Program-made: the position numbers and the translations under genes | Assembly (NCBI GenBank): GCA_019636345.1 | Contig: JAHBXQ010000005.1 | Coordinates: forward strand, 248,001-312,000 | Direction of reading: 5' to 3' | DNA: 64,000 nucleotides | Origin: Pirellulales bacterium | GTDB taxonomy: Bacteria; Planctomycetota; Planctomycetia; Pirellulales; Lacipirellulaceae | Shown: one piece after another, positions 25,201-34,848 of the stretch | Position numbering within the stretch: position 1 is the first letter of the stretch | Layout: the number at the start of each line of letters is the position of its first letter | Notes under the pieces: generated by a model | Told to the model about the DNA's origin: nothing | Seen by the model: the letters and a program-made list of their open reading frames with translations, nothing else | The model's database searches: none

Positions 25201-27957
25201 ATGAACCTTAATACGCTCAAGGCGATCTTTCGCCGCGATTTCGTCAGTTACTTTTCCAACCCCACGGGATACGTGTTCATCTGCGTATTCGTGGTGCTGT
25301 CCGCGCTGGCGACGTTCTGGCCGCCGGAGTTCTTTGCGAACAATCTGGCGAATCTCGACCAACTCAGCCGGTGGCTGCCGTTCATCATGCTGGTGTTCAT
25401 CCCGGCGATCACGATGAGCATGTGGGCCGAGGAGCGGCGGCAAGGAACCGACGAGTTGCTGCTCACAATCCCGGCGAGCGACTCAGACGTCGTGCTGGGC
25501 AAGTACTTGGCCGGGGTGGCGATCTTCACCGTATCGCTGTTGTTTTCGGCGCTGGCGATCTTCTTGGTGTTCAACTACGGGCTGGGGTCGCCTGATCCGG
25601 GGCTGTTTTTCAGCACGTACGTCGGCTACTGGTTCATCGGCATCGCGATGATCGCCGTGGGGATGGTCGCCTCGTTCCTGACGCCGAATTTGACGGTGGG
25701 ATTCATCCTGGGGGCGCTGTTCAACATGCCCTTGGCGCTGTTCGGCGTCGCCCACTGGTTCATCAAGGACCCGGCCTGGGCCCAGCGGGTGCAAAAGTGG
25801 AGCGCGCTTGAGCAGTTCCGCGGCTTCGAGCGGGGAGTGATCAGCATCGGCGGGATCGCCTACTTCGTGCTGCTGGCGGCGGTCATGCTGTACCTGTGCA
25901 TGGTGCTCATCGGCCGGCGCCATTGGCAGGCCCGCGAGGACGATCGCTCGCTGATCTGGCACTATCTCGTGCGCGCAATCGCGTTGCTGGCGGTCGCGTT
26001 CGGCGTGACCGCGGTGCTGCAGGAGAAGAACTGGTTGCGGGCCGACGTCAGCAGCGCCCAACTCAGTTCGCTGTCGGCCGACACGATCAAGCTCATCGGC
26101 AAACTGCGCGACGACAAGGACGTGCCGCCGATCAAAATCGACGCTTACGTCAGCCCGCGCGTTCCCACCGAGTACGCCCCGACGAAGCTGAACCTGTTGT
26201 CGACGCTGGAAGAGTTGAAGGCCCTGGGCGGGGGCAAGATTCAAGTCGTGAAGCACGAAATCGAAAACTACGGCGAAGAAGCCGAGCTGGCCGAGAAGAA
26301 CTACGGCATCACGCCTCAGGAGCAAATGGTGGGCGAAGGCGCCCAGACGGCGACCGAGGAGTTCTTCCTCGGGGTCGCGTTCCGCGCGGGACCGGACAAG
26401 GTCGTCGTGCCGTTTATCAACAAGGGAATCCCGGTCGAGTACGAACTGGTCCGCTCGATCCTGACGGTCGCTCAATCGGAGCGGAAGAAGATCGGAGTCG
26501 TCGACACGGGCGTGCCGATCATGGATCGCTCGAGTTCGGCGCGCAACAGTTGGGCGCTCGTCAATGAGCTGCGCAAGCAGTACGACGTGACGCTGGTCGA
26601 TCCGGCGCAGCCGATCAAGGACAACTTTGCGGCGCTGCTGGTCGTGCAGCCGTCGATGCTCGGTCCCCAGCAGATGGATCACCTGGTCGATGCGATCAAG
26701 ACGGGGATGCCTGCGGCGCTGTTCGAGGATCCGTACCCGTTCATCATCCCTCCGCAGATGGCCGCGGGGACCGATGAGCCGAAGATGAACCCGATGGCGA
26801 TGCAAATGGGGATGTTCGGCGGCGCCGGAAACGAGCCGAAGGGGGACCTGCAGCAACTGTGGCGGCTGCTCGGCGTCCGCATGAACGGCAGCCAAGTCGT
26901 GTGGCAGCAGTACAGCCCCGAGCAATCGGTTCGCACGATCGAGGACGACCAGTGGGTGTTCATCGACTCGGGCAACGGCGCCGAGGAGCCGTTCAACGGC
27001 AAGAACGCGATCTCCTCGGGCCTGAATCAGGTGCTGCTGTTGTACCCCGGCTCGTTCACCAAGTCTGAAGATTCGAAGCTTGATTTCGAATCGCTGATGG
27101 TGACCGGGTCGAAGAACTCCGGGACGGTCATGACGCAGTCGCTCACACGCGGGGAGCTGGGCCGCGTGAATCGCGAAAACTTCAGCAAGGTTCGCACATC
27201 CGACGGCTACATTGTCGCCGCCCAGGTTTCGGGCTTGGCGCCGCTCGATGCGCTGCTGCCGAAGAAGTCCACGGACGACGAGGCCGACCCGGCCGACGAT
27301 CCCGAGCTCGCCGCCAAACGCAAGGAAGCCGAGAAGAATCGCGCCAAGATGAACGTGGTGCTGGTGGCCGACATCGACTGCCTGATCGACGGGTTTTTCA
27401 TGATCCGCGAGCGGGGCGACAGCCAGTTCCTCGAAGCGGCCCAGAACGTCACGTTCCTGCTGAACGTGGTCGATCAACTGACCGGCGACACGCGCTTCAT
27501 CAACATCCGTAAACGGGCCCGGGCTCACCGGACGCTGACGAAGATCGACGAGGCGACTCTGGAGTACCGCCGCAACGCGGCCAAGCAGGAAGAGGAGTTC
27601 GTCGGCAGCATTCAAGAGAAGATCGACGCCGCCCAGACCGCCTACAACGAGAAGATGGACGCCGTCGACAAGCGAACCGATTTGACTGCGCTGCAGCGCG
27701 AGATCCTCCGCCGGCAGATCGAGATTGACGAACAACGCAAGCTGCAGCGCGAGGTGACCAATCTGGAGCAAACCCGCCGGCGCGAGGTAAAGAAGATCGA
27801 GTACGGCTTGGAGCAAAACGTCCGCTCGGTGCAGGACCTGTACAAGATGATCGCCATCGTGTTGCCGCCAATTCCGCCGTTGCTGCTGGCGGTGTGGGTG
27901 TTTTTCCGCCGGCGCGAAGCGGAGCGGCAAGGCGTGGCGCGCGAGCGACTGCGATAG
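25201..27957 (+). CDS. GldF-GldG fusion: ABC-2 permease joined to auxiliary Gld-type subunit
   Basis: The 918-residue membrane protein joins two parts that are separate genes in gliding Bacteroidetes. Residues about 1-240 are an ABC-2 permease with six helices (GYVFICVFVVLSALATFW through AYFVLLAAVMLYLCMVLIG). RRQGTDELLLTIPASD is the usual first-loop motif of this permease type. A further helix near 260-280 starts the GldG part, a large periplasmic domain (about 290-870) with KIGVVDTGVPIMD and a Walker-like GMPAALFEDPYPF segment. The domain ends in a coiled coil (about 780-870) and a last helix (about 880-900) before a basic tail. It works with the ATPase just upstream. The substrate is unknown, and gliding itself is not implied. 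Confidence 0.9.
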   Translation: MNLNTLKAIFRRDFVSYFSNPTGYVFICVFVVLSALATFWPPEFFANNLANLDQLSRWLPFIMLVFIPAITMSMWAEERRQGTDELLLTIPASDSDVVLGKYLAGVAIFTVSLLFSALAIFLVFNYGLGSPDPGLFFSTYVGYWFIGIAMIAVGMVASFLTPNLTVGFILGALFNMPLALFGVAHWFIKDPAWAQRVQKWSALEQFRGFERGVISIGGIAYFVLLAAVMLYLCMVLIGRRHWQAREDDRSLIWHYLVRAIALLAVAFGVTAVLQEKNWLRADVSSAQLSSLSADTIKLIGKLRDDKDVPPIKIDAYVSPRVPTEYAPTKLNLLSTLEELKALGGGKIQVVKHEIENYGEEAELAEKNYGITPQEQMVGEGAQTATEEFFLGVAFRAGPDKVVVPFINKGIPVEYELVRSILTVAQSERKKIGVVDTGVPIMDRSSSARNSWALVNELRKQYDVTLVDPAQPIKDNFAALLVVQPSMLGPQQMDHLVDAIKTGMPAALFEDPYPFIIPPQMAAGTDEPKMNPMAMQMGMFGGAGNEPKGDLQQLWRLLGVRMNGSQVVWQQYSPEQSVRTIEDDQWVFIDSGNGAEEPFNGKNAISSGLNQVLLLYPGSFTKSEDSKLDFESLMVTGSKNSGTVMTQSLTRGELGRVNRENFSKVRTSDGYIVAAQVSGLAPLDALLPKKSTDDEADPADDPELAAKRKEAEKNRAKMNVVLVADIDCLIDGFFMIRERGDSQFLEAAQNVTFLLNVVDQLTGDTRFINIRKRARAHRTLTKIDEATLEYRRNAAKQEEEFVGSIQEKIDAAQTAYNEKMDAVDKRTDLTALQREILRRQIEIDEQRKLQREVTNLEQTRRREVKKIEYGLEQNVRSVQDLYKMIAIVLPPIPPLLLAVWVFFRRREAERQGVARERLR

Positions 27958-28124
27958 GCGTCCGAAAGAGCGCACCCCCCAAGTGCATCAAGACGTTCGA
28001 TTGCCGATTAACGCTTTGACCGACGTTGATCACACGACCATACGACAATTAGTTCACTTCCTTCCGCCCTTGGCGCAATGGGCGCCCCTGGCGGTTCGAC
28101 AAATCACTGTTGACGCACTTCGAC

Positions 28125-29864
28125 ATGTCCGAATCCAGCAAGTCTCTCAGTTTTCTTGCCGCCGGCGTCGTCTCGCTGGCTGCGGCTTATTTCGTCTCGG
28201 CGGGGCCGAGCGAGTTCGACCCGGCCGACAAAGTCGGCCAGCGGCTCAACGAGTTCGAGGTCGACGAGCCGAAGAGTCTGAAGATCGTCAAAGTCGCCGC
28301 GAGCGGGACGAAGCTCGACGAATTCGAGGTCGCCGAGCAAGCCGGGGTGTGGACCATCCCCTCGAAGCAGGGCTATCCCGCCGACGCGACCGAGCAAATG
28401 GCCTCCGCCGCGACCGGCCTCATCAACCGCGAAATCCTCCGCGTGCAAGCCAAAACCGCCGACGAGCACGCGGCCCTCGGGGTGTTGAACCCCTCGACGG
28501 CCGAGTTGAAGGGGAACAACGAAGGAGTCGGCACGCGCGTCGTGATGACCGACGCCGAAGACAAGACGCTCGTCGACTTGGTCGTCGGCAACGAGGTCAA
28601 GGATTCGCCCGGGCAGTACTACGTACGGAACGCCAATCAGGACGTGGTGTACGTGGTCGCCCTGGAGCCCGAGAAGCTGGCGACCGACTTCGGGCAGTGG
28701 ATCGAGGACGATCTCTTGAAGCTCGATCCGTTCAACATCAGCCAGATCTACATCAACGACTACTCCGCCGAGATGTCGCTGGCGGTTTCCGCCAACGGTC
28801 GGCTGGTTCCGCAAGTGAGCTGGGATCGTCGCGGGCAGATGCGGCTGGCCTACGACAACAAGGACGCAAAGTGGCGGCCCCTGGAGTTAGTCGCCTTCAG
28901 CCGCCAAACGGGCGAGCCGGAGCCGCGCCCCCTGGCCGACGACGAGGAACTGAACGAGGACGTGCTGCGCGAGCTGCGCAACGGGCTCGACGACCTGTTG
29001 ATCGTCGACGTCGAACGCAAACCGACCGGGCTAAGCGCCGACCTGAAAGCCGGGGACGATTTTCTCAAGGACCGCGCCAACGCCGAAAGTCTCGCAGAGC
29101 GCGGCTTCGCCCCCGTACGGATCGAGGAGGGAGGCCCCATGGAGATCCTTTCCAGCGAGGGCGAAGCGATCTGCACGATGCGCAACGGAGTCGAGTACGT
29201 CCTACGGTTCGGCAAACTGGCGATGGACTCGGACGCCGACGCGGAAGCGGCCGCCGACGCCTCGGGGGGGAAGCTCAACCGATACCTGTTCGTCTCAGCC
29301 CGGTTCAACGAGAAGGTCGTCGAACGCCCCGAGCTAAAGGACGTCCCTCCGCTGCCAGAGGGGGCCGACGAGCCGGCCGACTCCGACGCGGCGGCCGACG
29401 CCGAGGGGGACGAGACCAGCGACGAACCGACGGAAGATGAGGAAGAAGAGGAAGAGACCGACGATTCCGACTCGGCGGAGGAGGCCGACGAGGAAGCGAC
29501 CGAAGACGACGGCGACGCCGTCGGCGAGGACGCCGCGGCCGAGGAAAAGCCCGCCGATCCGGAGGCCGAGCTCGAGGCGCTGATCGCCGAGCGCAAGTCG
29601 ATCCAGGCCGAGAACGACCGACTGCTTGACCGCTACCAGGAGACGCTCAAGGAAGGTCGCAAGACGGTCGACGAACTCAACGAGCGGTTCGGCGACTGGT
29701 ACTACGTGATCAGCGAAGACGTCTACAAGCAGATTCATCTGAGTCTCGATCAGATGATCAAGAAGAAAGCCGGCGACAAAGCGGACGCCGCTGCGGGGAG
29801 CGCCCCTGCGGACGACGACCCGCTGTCCGGCCTGCCGAATCTGCCGCTGGGGGGCAAGCAATAA
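28125..29864 (+). CDS. DUF4340 domain protein
   Basis: The 579-residue protein has one N-terminal membrane helix (about 8-24, LSFLAAGVVSLAAAYFVSAG) and then a periplasmic DUF4340-type region. Two similar modules are visible, each with a VWTIPSKQGYPADA- or LVVGNEVKDSPGQYYVRNA-like stretch. A very acidic linker (about 415-480, almost only Asp, Glu, Ala and Ser) leads to a short coiled-coil end (EALIAERKSIQAENDRLLDR). DUF4340 genes commonly follow gldA/gldFG in planctomycetes and other bacteria, so it is likely the third subunit of that machine. The ATG at 28125 was preferred to a TTG at 28110. Confidence 0.88.
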   Translation: MSESSKSLSFLAAGVVSLAAAYFVSAGPSEFDPADKVGQRLNEFEVDEPKSLKIVKVAASGTKLDEFEVAEQAGVWTIPSKQGYPADATEQMASAATGLINREILRVQAKTADEHAALGVLNPSTAELKGNNEGVGTRVVMTDAEDKTLVDLVVGNEVKDSPGQYYVRNANQDVVYVVALEPEKLATDFGQWIEDDLLKLDPFNISQIYINDYSAEMSLAVSANGRLVPQVSWDRRGQMRLAYDNKDAKWRPLELVAFSRQTGEPEPRPLADDEELNEDVLRELRNGLDDLLIVDVERKPTGLSADLKAGDDFLKDRANAESLAERGFAPVRIEEGGPMEILSSEGEAICTMRNGVEYVLRFGKLAMDSDADAEAAADASGGKLNRYLFVSARFNEKVVERPELKDVPPLPEGADEPADSDAAADAEGDETSDEPTEDEEEEEETDDSDSAEEADEEATEDDGDAVGEDAAAEEKPADPEAELEALIAERKSIQAENDRLLDRYQETLKEGRKTVDELNERFGDWYYVISEDVYKQIHLSLDQMIKKKAGDKADAAAGSAPADDDPLSGLPNLPLGGKQ

Positions 29865-29894
29865 CCCGCGAAGCAATCGGGGCGGCGCGAGGCG

Positions 29895-30215
29895 TCACGC
29901 TGTCGGCTGGCCGAGTTCGCGGAGTTGCTCCAGCGTGAACAGACCCGTGTCGTGACCGTCGCTGAAGCGGATCGCGTAGGCGTACCGCCCCACCGGCTCC
30001 ATGGCGGCGATCCGCAGGGGCTGCGTCTCCTGTGGCTTCAGCACCGGCAACAGCGGCGGCGGCTCGGGACTCGAGCGTTTCTCGCGGCAGCTCGCACAAG
30101 GGCAGGCGTCGCGAAGTTCCCGCACCCGATACTCGCGCCGCTGACCGTCGCTCCAAGCGATGGACAGCCGATCGGGGTCGATGAGTTTCAGGTCGATTGG
30201 TTGCGACGCGCTCAT
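29895..30215 (-). CDS. DUF971 (GBBH-like N-terminal) domain protein
   Basis: The 106-residue protein consists of one DUF971 domain. DLKLIDPDRLSIAWSDGQRREY starts it, the zinc-type CPCASC motif lies in DACPCASCREKRS, and YAYAIRFSDGHDTGLFTLEQL ends it. The same domain forms the N terminus of gamma-butyrobetaine hydroxylase and is often found alone beside Mrp/ApbC-type genes, but not here. The role is unknown, and iron-sulfur or metal handling is a common suggestion. The ATG at 30215 fits the domain start. The gene converges with the DUF4340 gene, leaving 30 bases. Confidence 0.85.
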   Translation of the reverse strand: MSASQPIDLKLIDPDRLSIAWSDGQRREYRVRELRDACPCASCREKRSSPEPPPLLPVLKPQETQPLRIAAMEPVGRYAYAIRFSDGHDTGLFTLEQLRELGQPTA

Positions 30216-30327
30216 GCTGGGTCTCGCCGGCGAACGACAGGATTGCAACGCGGCTGGAACGCCGACTCCGGGGAAATGAGACGCGAGGCGGCGTTCCGTT
30301 CGCACGGCGTCGAGCGCTCGCTTGCCC

Positions 30328-31623
30328 TCAACGCTGGACCGCCGGCTTGCGGCGGTGGTCGACGAATCGCTTCCCCTTCCCCTCGAACCGAGGCAGCGAC
30401 ATCGCCGCAGCCAGGCGCACCTCGACCTTGAGCCCCAGCCGCAAGTGAAGCTCTTCGGCAATCCGTGCGGGCTGCTCCAACCGATCTTCGACTTCGACGA
30501 CCAGTTCGTCCATCTCGCCCCGCTTGCGGGCAGTCAGGCGGTACTCAACCACCTCGGGAAAGCTGCGCAGGATTTGTTCGATCGCGGCCGGGTAAATGTT
30601 CACGCCGCGAATGATCAGCATGTCGTCGGCCCGGCCGAGGACGCCCCCGTCGAGAATCACGAACCGATTGGGCCCCTGCTGCGGCCAGACTGGTCGCACC
30701 AGATCGCCCGTGCGGTAGCGCACCACCGGCAGCCCCCAGCGCCCCAGCGAAGTAAGCACGAGTTGCGACAACCTCCCTTCCACGGCCGGTGCGCCCGTTT
30801 CGACGTCGAGGAACTCGGCGATGAACTGCGACTCGAGCACATGCAACCCGCGCTGGTCGTGATCGGCGTAGCCCCACGGTCCGATCTCGCTGGCGCCGCT
30901 GTGGTCGGTGACGCGGGCCGACCAGGCCTGCTCGATCCGGCGGCGTATCGCGGGAATCGATCCTCCCGGCTCGCCGGCGACGATGATCTTTTCGATCGTC
31001 GTGTGCGCGAGGTTGATCTTATGCTCCTCGGCCACTTCGACCAAATGCATCGCATAGGTGGGCGTGCAAAGCAGCACGGTCGCTTCGGTCCTCTCGATCA
31101 GATCGAGCCGGGCTAGCGAGTTCATCCCGCCGCCGGGAATCGTCATCGTTCCGCGGGCGGAGAGCGCATCGTGGGCGCTCCAGAACCCGATGAACGGTCC
31201 GAACGAAAACGCCAACAACGCGCGATCCTTCGAGCCGACCTCGGCCGCGTCAAGCACGTACTGCCAGCACTTGATCCACCACTGCCAGTCGTCGTCCGTG
31301 TCGAACACAGGCAGAGGTCGGCCGTGCGTGCCTGAGGTTTGGTGAAACCGGGTGTATCGATCGAGCGTCCAGGTGAGGTTCGCCGGCCCGAGGCGATCGG
31401 ACTCGTCGAGCGCCAGTTCTCCCTTGGCGGTCAGCGGCAGCGACGACAACTCGTCGAGCGACGCCAGCGGGAACGACGCGCCGGCCAGCTTGCGAGCGTA
31501 GAACTCGTTCGTCGGCAAGATCGCCGCAAGCATGTCGTTGAGTTTCGCCAACTGCAAGTCGGCCAGGGCGGCCCGGCCGAGTCCCTCGCGACGTCGTCGT
31601 TCTTCAGCCGAACTGCGGATCAT
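30328..31623 (-). CDS. Phenylacetate-CoA ligase-like AMP-forming enzyme
   Basis: The 431-residue protein is an adenylate-forming ligase of the PaaK group. The phosphate-binding loop is FHQTSGTHGRPLPVF, the later core motif is DHSGASEIGPWGYAD, and VVRYRTGDLVRP and GRADDMLIIRGVNIYPAAIE are the hinge and C-terminal signatures. PaaK proteins activate aromatic or other carboxylic acids to CoA thioesters through acyl-AMP. Related enzymes serve secondary metabolism or coenzyme F390 synthesis, so the substrate is open. The ATG at 31623 lies ten codons into a longer frame and matches the family N terminus. No phenylacetate pathway genes are nearby. Confidence 0.87.
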   Translation of the reverse strand: MIRSSAEERRRREGLGRAALADLQLAKLNDMLAAILPTNEFYARKLAGASFPLASLDELSSLPLTAKGELALDESDRLGPANLTWTLDRYTRFHQTSGTHGRPLPVFDTDDDWQWWIKCWQYVLDAAEVGSKDRALLAFSFGPFIGFWSAHDALSARGTMTIPGGGMNSLARLDLIERTEATVLLCTPTYAMHLVEVAEEHKINLAHTTIEKIIVAGEPGGSIPAIRRRIEQAWSARVTDHSGASEIGPWGYADHDQRGLHVLESQFIAEFLDVETGAPAVEGRLSQLVLTSLGRWGLPVVRYRTGDLVRPVWPQQGPNRFVILDGGVLGRADDMLIIRGVNIYPAAIEQILRSFPEVVEYRLTARKRGEMDELVVEVEDRLEQPARIAEELHLRLGLKVEVRLAAAMSLPRFEGKGKRFVDHRRKPAVQR

Positions 31624-31762
31624 GCCGGGCGTCCTTGTCGCGAGTCGGAGCAACGGGGAACGTCGAACCGACGAGTCTTCCGATCATTGGGAGCAACGAC
31701 GTGCGGTCCGCGCGGGCAATTCGCCTGCCGTTGGCGCCGGTCGGCTCACTCCTGCGCGTATC

Positions 31763-33610
31763 TTAGCGCGCCACGTCGTACAATTCGATCTTGCGATACA
31801 GCGTCGCCCGGCCGATGCCGAGCAATTTGGCGGCGTCGGGGACGTTGCCCCCCGCGCGGCGAAGCGCTTCGCTGATCAGTTTCTTTTCCCACACCTCGAT
31901 CTGCAGCGAATCGAGCTCGCCGGCGCCGCTGTCGCGAAGCCCCAGATCGTGCGGCTCGATCTTGTCGCCGTCGGCCAGCACGACGGCGCTGTCGAGCACG
32001 TTTCTTAATTGTCGCACGTTGCCGGGCCAATGGTAGGCGAGCAGCTTGGTCCGCGCCGCGTCGCTGATCCCCAGATGAGGCCGCCCCCGCTCCTGCCGGT
32101 AGTGGGCGAGGAAGAAGTCGATCAGCAGCCCCACGTCCCCTTCGCGCTCGCGCAGCGGGGGGATGTACAGCTCGAACACGCTCAGCCGATAGTACAAGTC
32201 CTCGCGGAACTTCTTCTCGCGGACGTAAGTCTGCAGGTCCTGATTCGTGGCGGCGATGACACGGACGTCGACGCTCGCTTCCTGGACGGCTCCGACCGGC
32301 AGAAACGGGTGCCCCTCAAGGATTCGCAGCAGCTTGGCCTGACCTTCGAGGGTCAACTCGCCCACCTCGTCGAGAAACAGCGTCCCCAGGTCGGCCTGCT
32401 GGAAATACCCCGCGTGGTCGCGATCGGCCCCGGTGAAGGAGCCCGCCTTGTGGCCGAAGAGCTGGCTCTCGATCAGGTCCGCAGGGATTGCTGCGCAGTT
32501 GACCGCCACCAGGGGACGATCGGCTCGCGGACTGCCGCGGTGAATGGCGCGGGCGACGAGTTCCTTGCCCGACCCGCTTTCGCCGCGCACCAGTACGCAC
32601 CCGGGGGCGCGGCTGACCCGTTCGATTTTGCTCTTGAGCAACAACATCGGCTTGCTCTCGCCGATGAGGTCCGAATAGCCAGGCGAGGCGTTCACCAGCT
32701 GGCGGTAGTCGGTCTGCAGCGTCTGATGGAGCCGCGCCCGCACCAGAGCGATGACCACCTGGGTCGCCACCGCGATGACGAAATCGAAGTCGCTCTGCCG
32801 AAACCGTCCGTCCTCGAGATAAACGTGGATCGCGCCTAGAATCGTCCGCTCGCCCGAGCCCTTCTCCTTGCGAACCAGCGGCGCGCAAACCGCGTCGGCA
32901 AAATGCTGCACGCTCGCGGCGCCGTCGCTCGCCGACTGGTTGGCGACCCACACCGCGTGCCCCTGCGAAAGAACCAGCTCGGTGAGACTCTCGCTGAGCT
33001 TGACTCGCGACGCCGCGTCCTGCGGCATCACCAGCTTGGGCTTGAGCTGACCCTCGTCGTCGACCCACAGAAAGCCGACGATCGCCGCCTTGGTCCGCTC
33101 CTTGAGCAGACCCAGGGCCACGCGAATCACCTCGTCGGGATCCTCGCACCCCAACAGGCGAATGCTGAGCTGGTACAGAAGCATCAGTTCTTGCACCTGC
33201 TCGGGGGTCGGCAGCGCGGCGAGGACCTCCTCGTTGCTTTGTCGAACGGCCAGGGGGAGATCCTGTACGATCGTTTGCGTCAGGCTCGATTCCTCCGCCT
33301 CGGCCGTCGCCGGCTCCTCGGACAGGTGGAACTCGAACTCGTGCGACCCGAGCCGCAATCGGTGCCCGTCGCCGAGCGTCGCCTCGTCGATCTTCTGGTC
33401 GTTGACGCTCGTGCCGTTGCGGCTGCGCTGATCGACCACCGTCCAGACGCCGTCGTCGCTGGAAACAATCGCGTGGACCCGAGAACAAAGCGGATCGGGG
33501 AGCGAGATGTGGCAATCGGTGCCGCGACCGATGAGAGTTTCGCGCGCGGGGTCGAGCGGGAAATTCGTCCCCGCGCGTTTGCCGGTCAGGATGGTGAGAT
33601 AGGCGTACAC
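31763..33610 (-). CDS. Sigma54-dependent regulator with FHA and GAF domains
   Basis: The 615-residue regulator has four modules. An N-terminal FHA domain (about 1-100) carries GRGTDCHISL, SRVHAIVS and SRNGTSVND, which bind phosphothreonine. A GAF-type sensor lies at about 140-310. A sigma54-interaction AAA+ domain (about 320-555) has Walker A GESGSGKE, Walker B LFLDEVGEL and loop GSFTGA, a Ser variant of GAFTGA that touches sigma54. A Fis-type HTH ends it (about 565-612, GGNVPDAAKLLGIGRATLYR). The FHA domain links it to Ser/Thr kinase signalling such as the kinase at the window's left end. The target promoters are unknown. It is monocistronic here. Confidence 0.93.
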   Translation of the reverse strand: MYAYLTILTGKRAGTNFPLDPARETLIGRGTDCHISLPDPLCSRVHAIVSSDDGVWTVVDQRSRNGTSVNDQKIDEATLGDGHRLRLGSHEFEFHLSEEPATAEAEESSLTQTIVQDLPLAVRQSNEEVLAALPTPEQVQELMLLYQLSIRLLGCEDPDEVIRVALGLLKERTKAAIVGFLWVDDEGQLKPKLVMPQDAASRVKLSESLTELVLSQGHAVWVANQSASDGAASVQHFADAVCAPLVRKEKGSGERTILGAIHVYLEDGRFRQSDFDFVIAVATQVVIALVRARLHQTLQTDYRQLVNASPGYSDLIGESKPMLLLKSKIERVSRAPGCVLVRGESGSGKELVARAIHRGSPRADRPLVAVNCAAIPADLIESQLFGHKAGSFTGADRDHAGYFQQADLGTLFLDEVGELTLEGQAKLLRILEGHPFLPVGAVQEASVDVRVIAATNQDLQTYVREKKFREDLYYRLSVFELYIPPLREREGDVGLLIDFFLAHYRQERGRPHLGISDAARTKLLAYHWPGNVRQLRNVLDSAVVLADGDKIEPHDLGLRDSGAGELDSLQIEVWEKKLISEALRRAGGNVPDAAKLLGIGRATLYRKIELYDVAR

Positions 33611-33843
33611 AGGCGGCCTGGGCGGCGTCGGCGCAACTGGTCGGCGGCCTTCATCCTACCCGATGGCAACCCGTTGGGAAGCGCCGCGCGGACGCGGTTC
33701 CGGTGGTCTTCCGGACGCAACAAAGAAGGCTCGCAGCGGCAAGAATGACTCCTGCCGCTGCGAGCCGTATCGCAGATTGGCTGATTTGTCGATCGGACCG
33801 CACGAAACTCGGCAGACTATTGCCGGCGATCACACGCTTGTCG
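33611..33843. other. Intergenic region with terminator
   Basis: This is the space between the leftward regulator start and the leftward outer-membrane-type gene end. The perfect hairpin at 33728-33766 is listed separately. Nothing else is evident. Confidence 0.5.
33728..33766 (-). terminator. Rho-independent terminator after the Cys-rich outer-membrane-type gene
   Basis: The arms GGCTCGCAGCGGCA and TGCCGCTGCGAGCC form a perfect 14-bp stem with an 11-base loop. On the minus strand it is followed by TTCTTTGTTG. It lies 78 bases beyond the stop of the leftward gene. Confidence 0.75.
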
Positions 33844-34848
33844 TTAGTACCGCAGGATCGCGTCGACCGTCAGACGATTCTCCAGCACGTCGCGACGATC
33901 GGTCATGGGGATTTCGTAGGCCACGCCCAGTTCGACGTTGCGACTCGGCTTGTACTTGCCGCCGAAGGCCCATGTGGCGATGTCGTTCCCCGCGACTCCG
34001 GTCGAACCGAGATTGAACAGATCGCCCCCCTCGACTCCCGGCAACCCGCCGGCGCCCGACTTCATCCAGTGATACCAGTTGAACTCAGTCAGAGCGTACC
34101 AACCGTCGAACACCTGATAGTCGAAGTGGTTCGACCAATACGACATCTGCGAGCCTGTGTTCGAATCGGCCGGCAACCGCAATCCGCCGCCGGAAATCCA
34201 GTGGCCGTAATCCAGCAGTTGCATCCCGCCGGTGAGGAACAAATGGAAGTCGCCGTCGCCGTTCCCCTGCAACGTCCGGGGCGAGCCGACCGGCATCTCG
34301 TACGTGAGCCCGGCCGACAGCAACCGCTGTGCCTGCACGTCGCGATAGAGCGTGTACTTCAACCCCGCGGCGACGTCGGCCCAACCGTCGCGGATGAGCG
34401 GATTGCTGGAGGTCGCGTACCCGTCCTTGGTGGCGATGATCGACAACCGGTCGGTGATCCTCGCCCGCAACTGCAAGGCGAACAGGTCGATCTCGCCCCC
34501 GCCCGCTGCGCCCGGCACGACGTGGTGAAGATAGATCGCCCGGGCTTCGGTCAGCGCCCGCGGGTCTTCAAAGTACGTCGGGTTGGTCATCGGGCTGATG
34601 AAGTCGTCGAAGCAGTGATCCGACGGTTTGATCAACCCGCCCAGCAGCCCCTCGCAGCATCGATCGCCGCAGTCGCAACAGCATCCGTCGCCGCACCCCG
34701 CGCAGTCGTCCGTGCACGCAACGCCGACGATCTCGGGGTCCCACGTCAGATCGCTCAAGGGGTTCGCCCCGCGAGCCGCAGGCAGCCCCGCCCCGACGAT
34801 GCCAATCGCCAAGACCCACCGCATCCATTGACTGTTTCTCGCCTTCAT
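33844..34848 (-). CDS. Outer-membrane-type beta protein with Cys-rich N-terminal segment
   Basis: The 334-residue exported protein has a signal peptide (about 1-28, RWVLAIGIVGAGLPAARG). A short segment with nine cysteines between residues 45 and 65 (CTDDCAGCGDGCCCDCGDRC) follows. The rest is beta-rich and looks like an outer-membrane barrel of the MetA/phenol-degradation 'transporter' type, with alternating strands such as IDLFALQLRARITDRLSII and NDIATWAFGGKYKPSRNVEL and a final aromatic residue in DAILRY. The ATG at 34848 has GGAGG 8 bases upstream. The function is unknown. The Cys cluster could bind metal or form disulfides. Confidence 0.75.
   Translation of the reverse strand: MKARNSQWMRWVLAIGIVGAGLPAARGANPLSDLTWDPEIVGVACTDDCAGCGDGCCCDCGDRCCEGLLGGLIKPSDHCFDDFISPMTNPTYFEDPRALTEARAIYLHHVVPGAAGGGEIDLFALQLRARITDRLSIIATKDGYATSSNPLIRDGWADVAAGLKYTLYRDVQAQRLLSAGLTYEMPVGSPRTLQGNGDGDFHLFLTGGMQLLDYGHWISGGGLRLPADSNTGSQMSYWSNHFDYQVFDGWYALTEFNWYHWMKSGAGGLPGVEGGDLFNLGSTGVAGNDIATWAFGGKYKPSRNVELGVAYEIPMTDRRDVLENRLTVDAILRY

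Noticed and set aside
25483-27975. An 830-codon frame antisense to the GldF-GldG fusion
   Set aside because: Shadow composition and exact overlap with a well-supported gene.
24306-29864. Gliding motility machinery
   Set aside because: Only the GldA/F/G-like transporter parts are present, and no other gliding genes are in the window. The trio also occurs in non-gliding bacteria.
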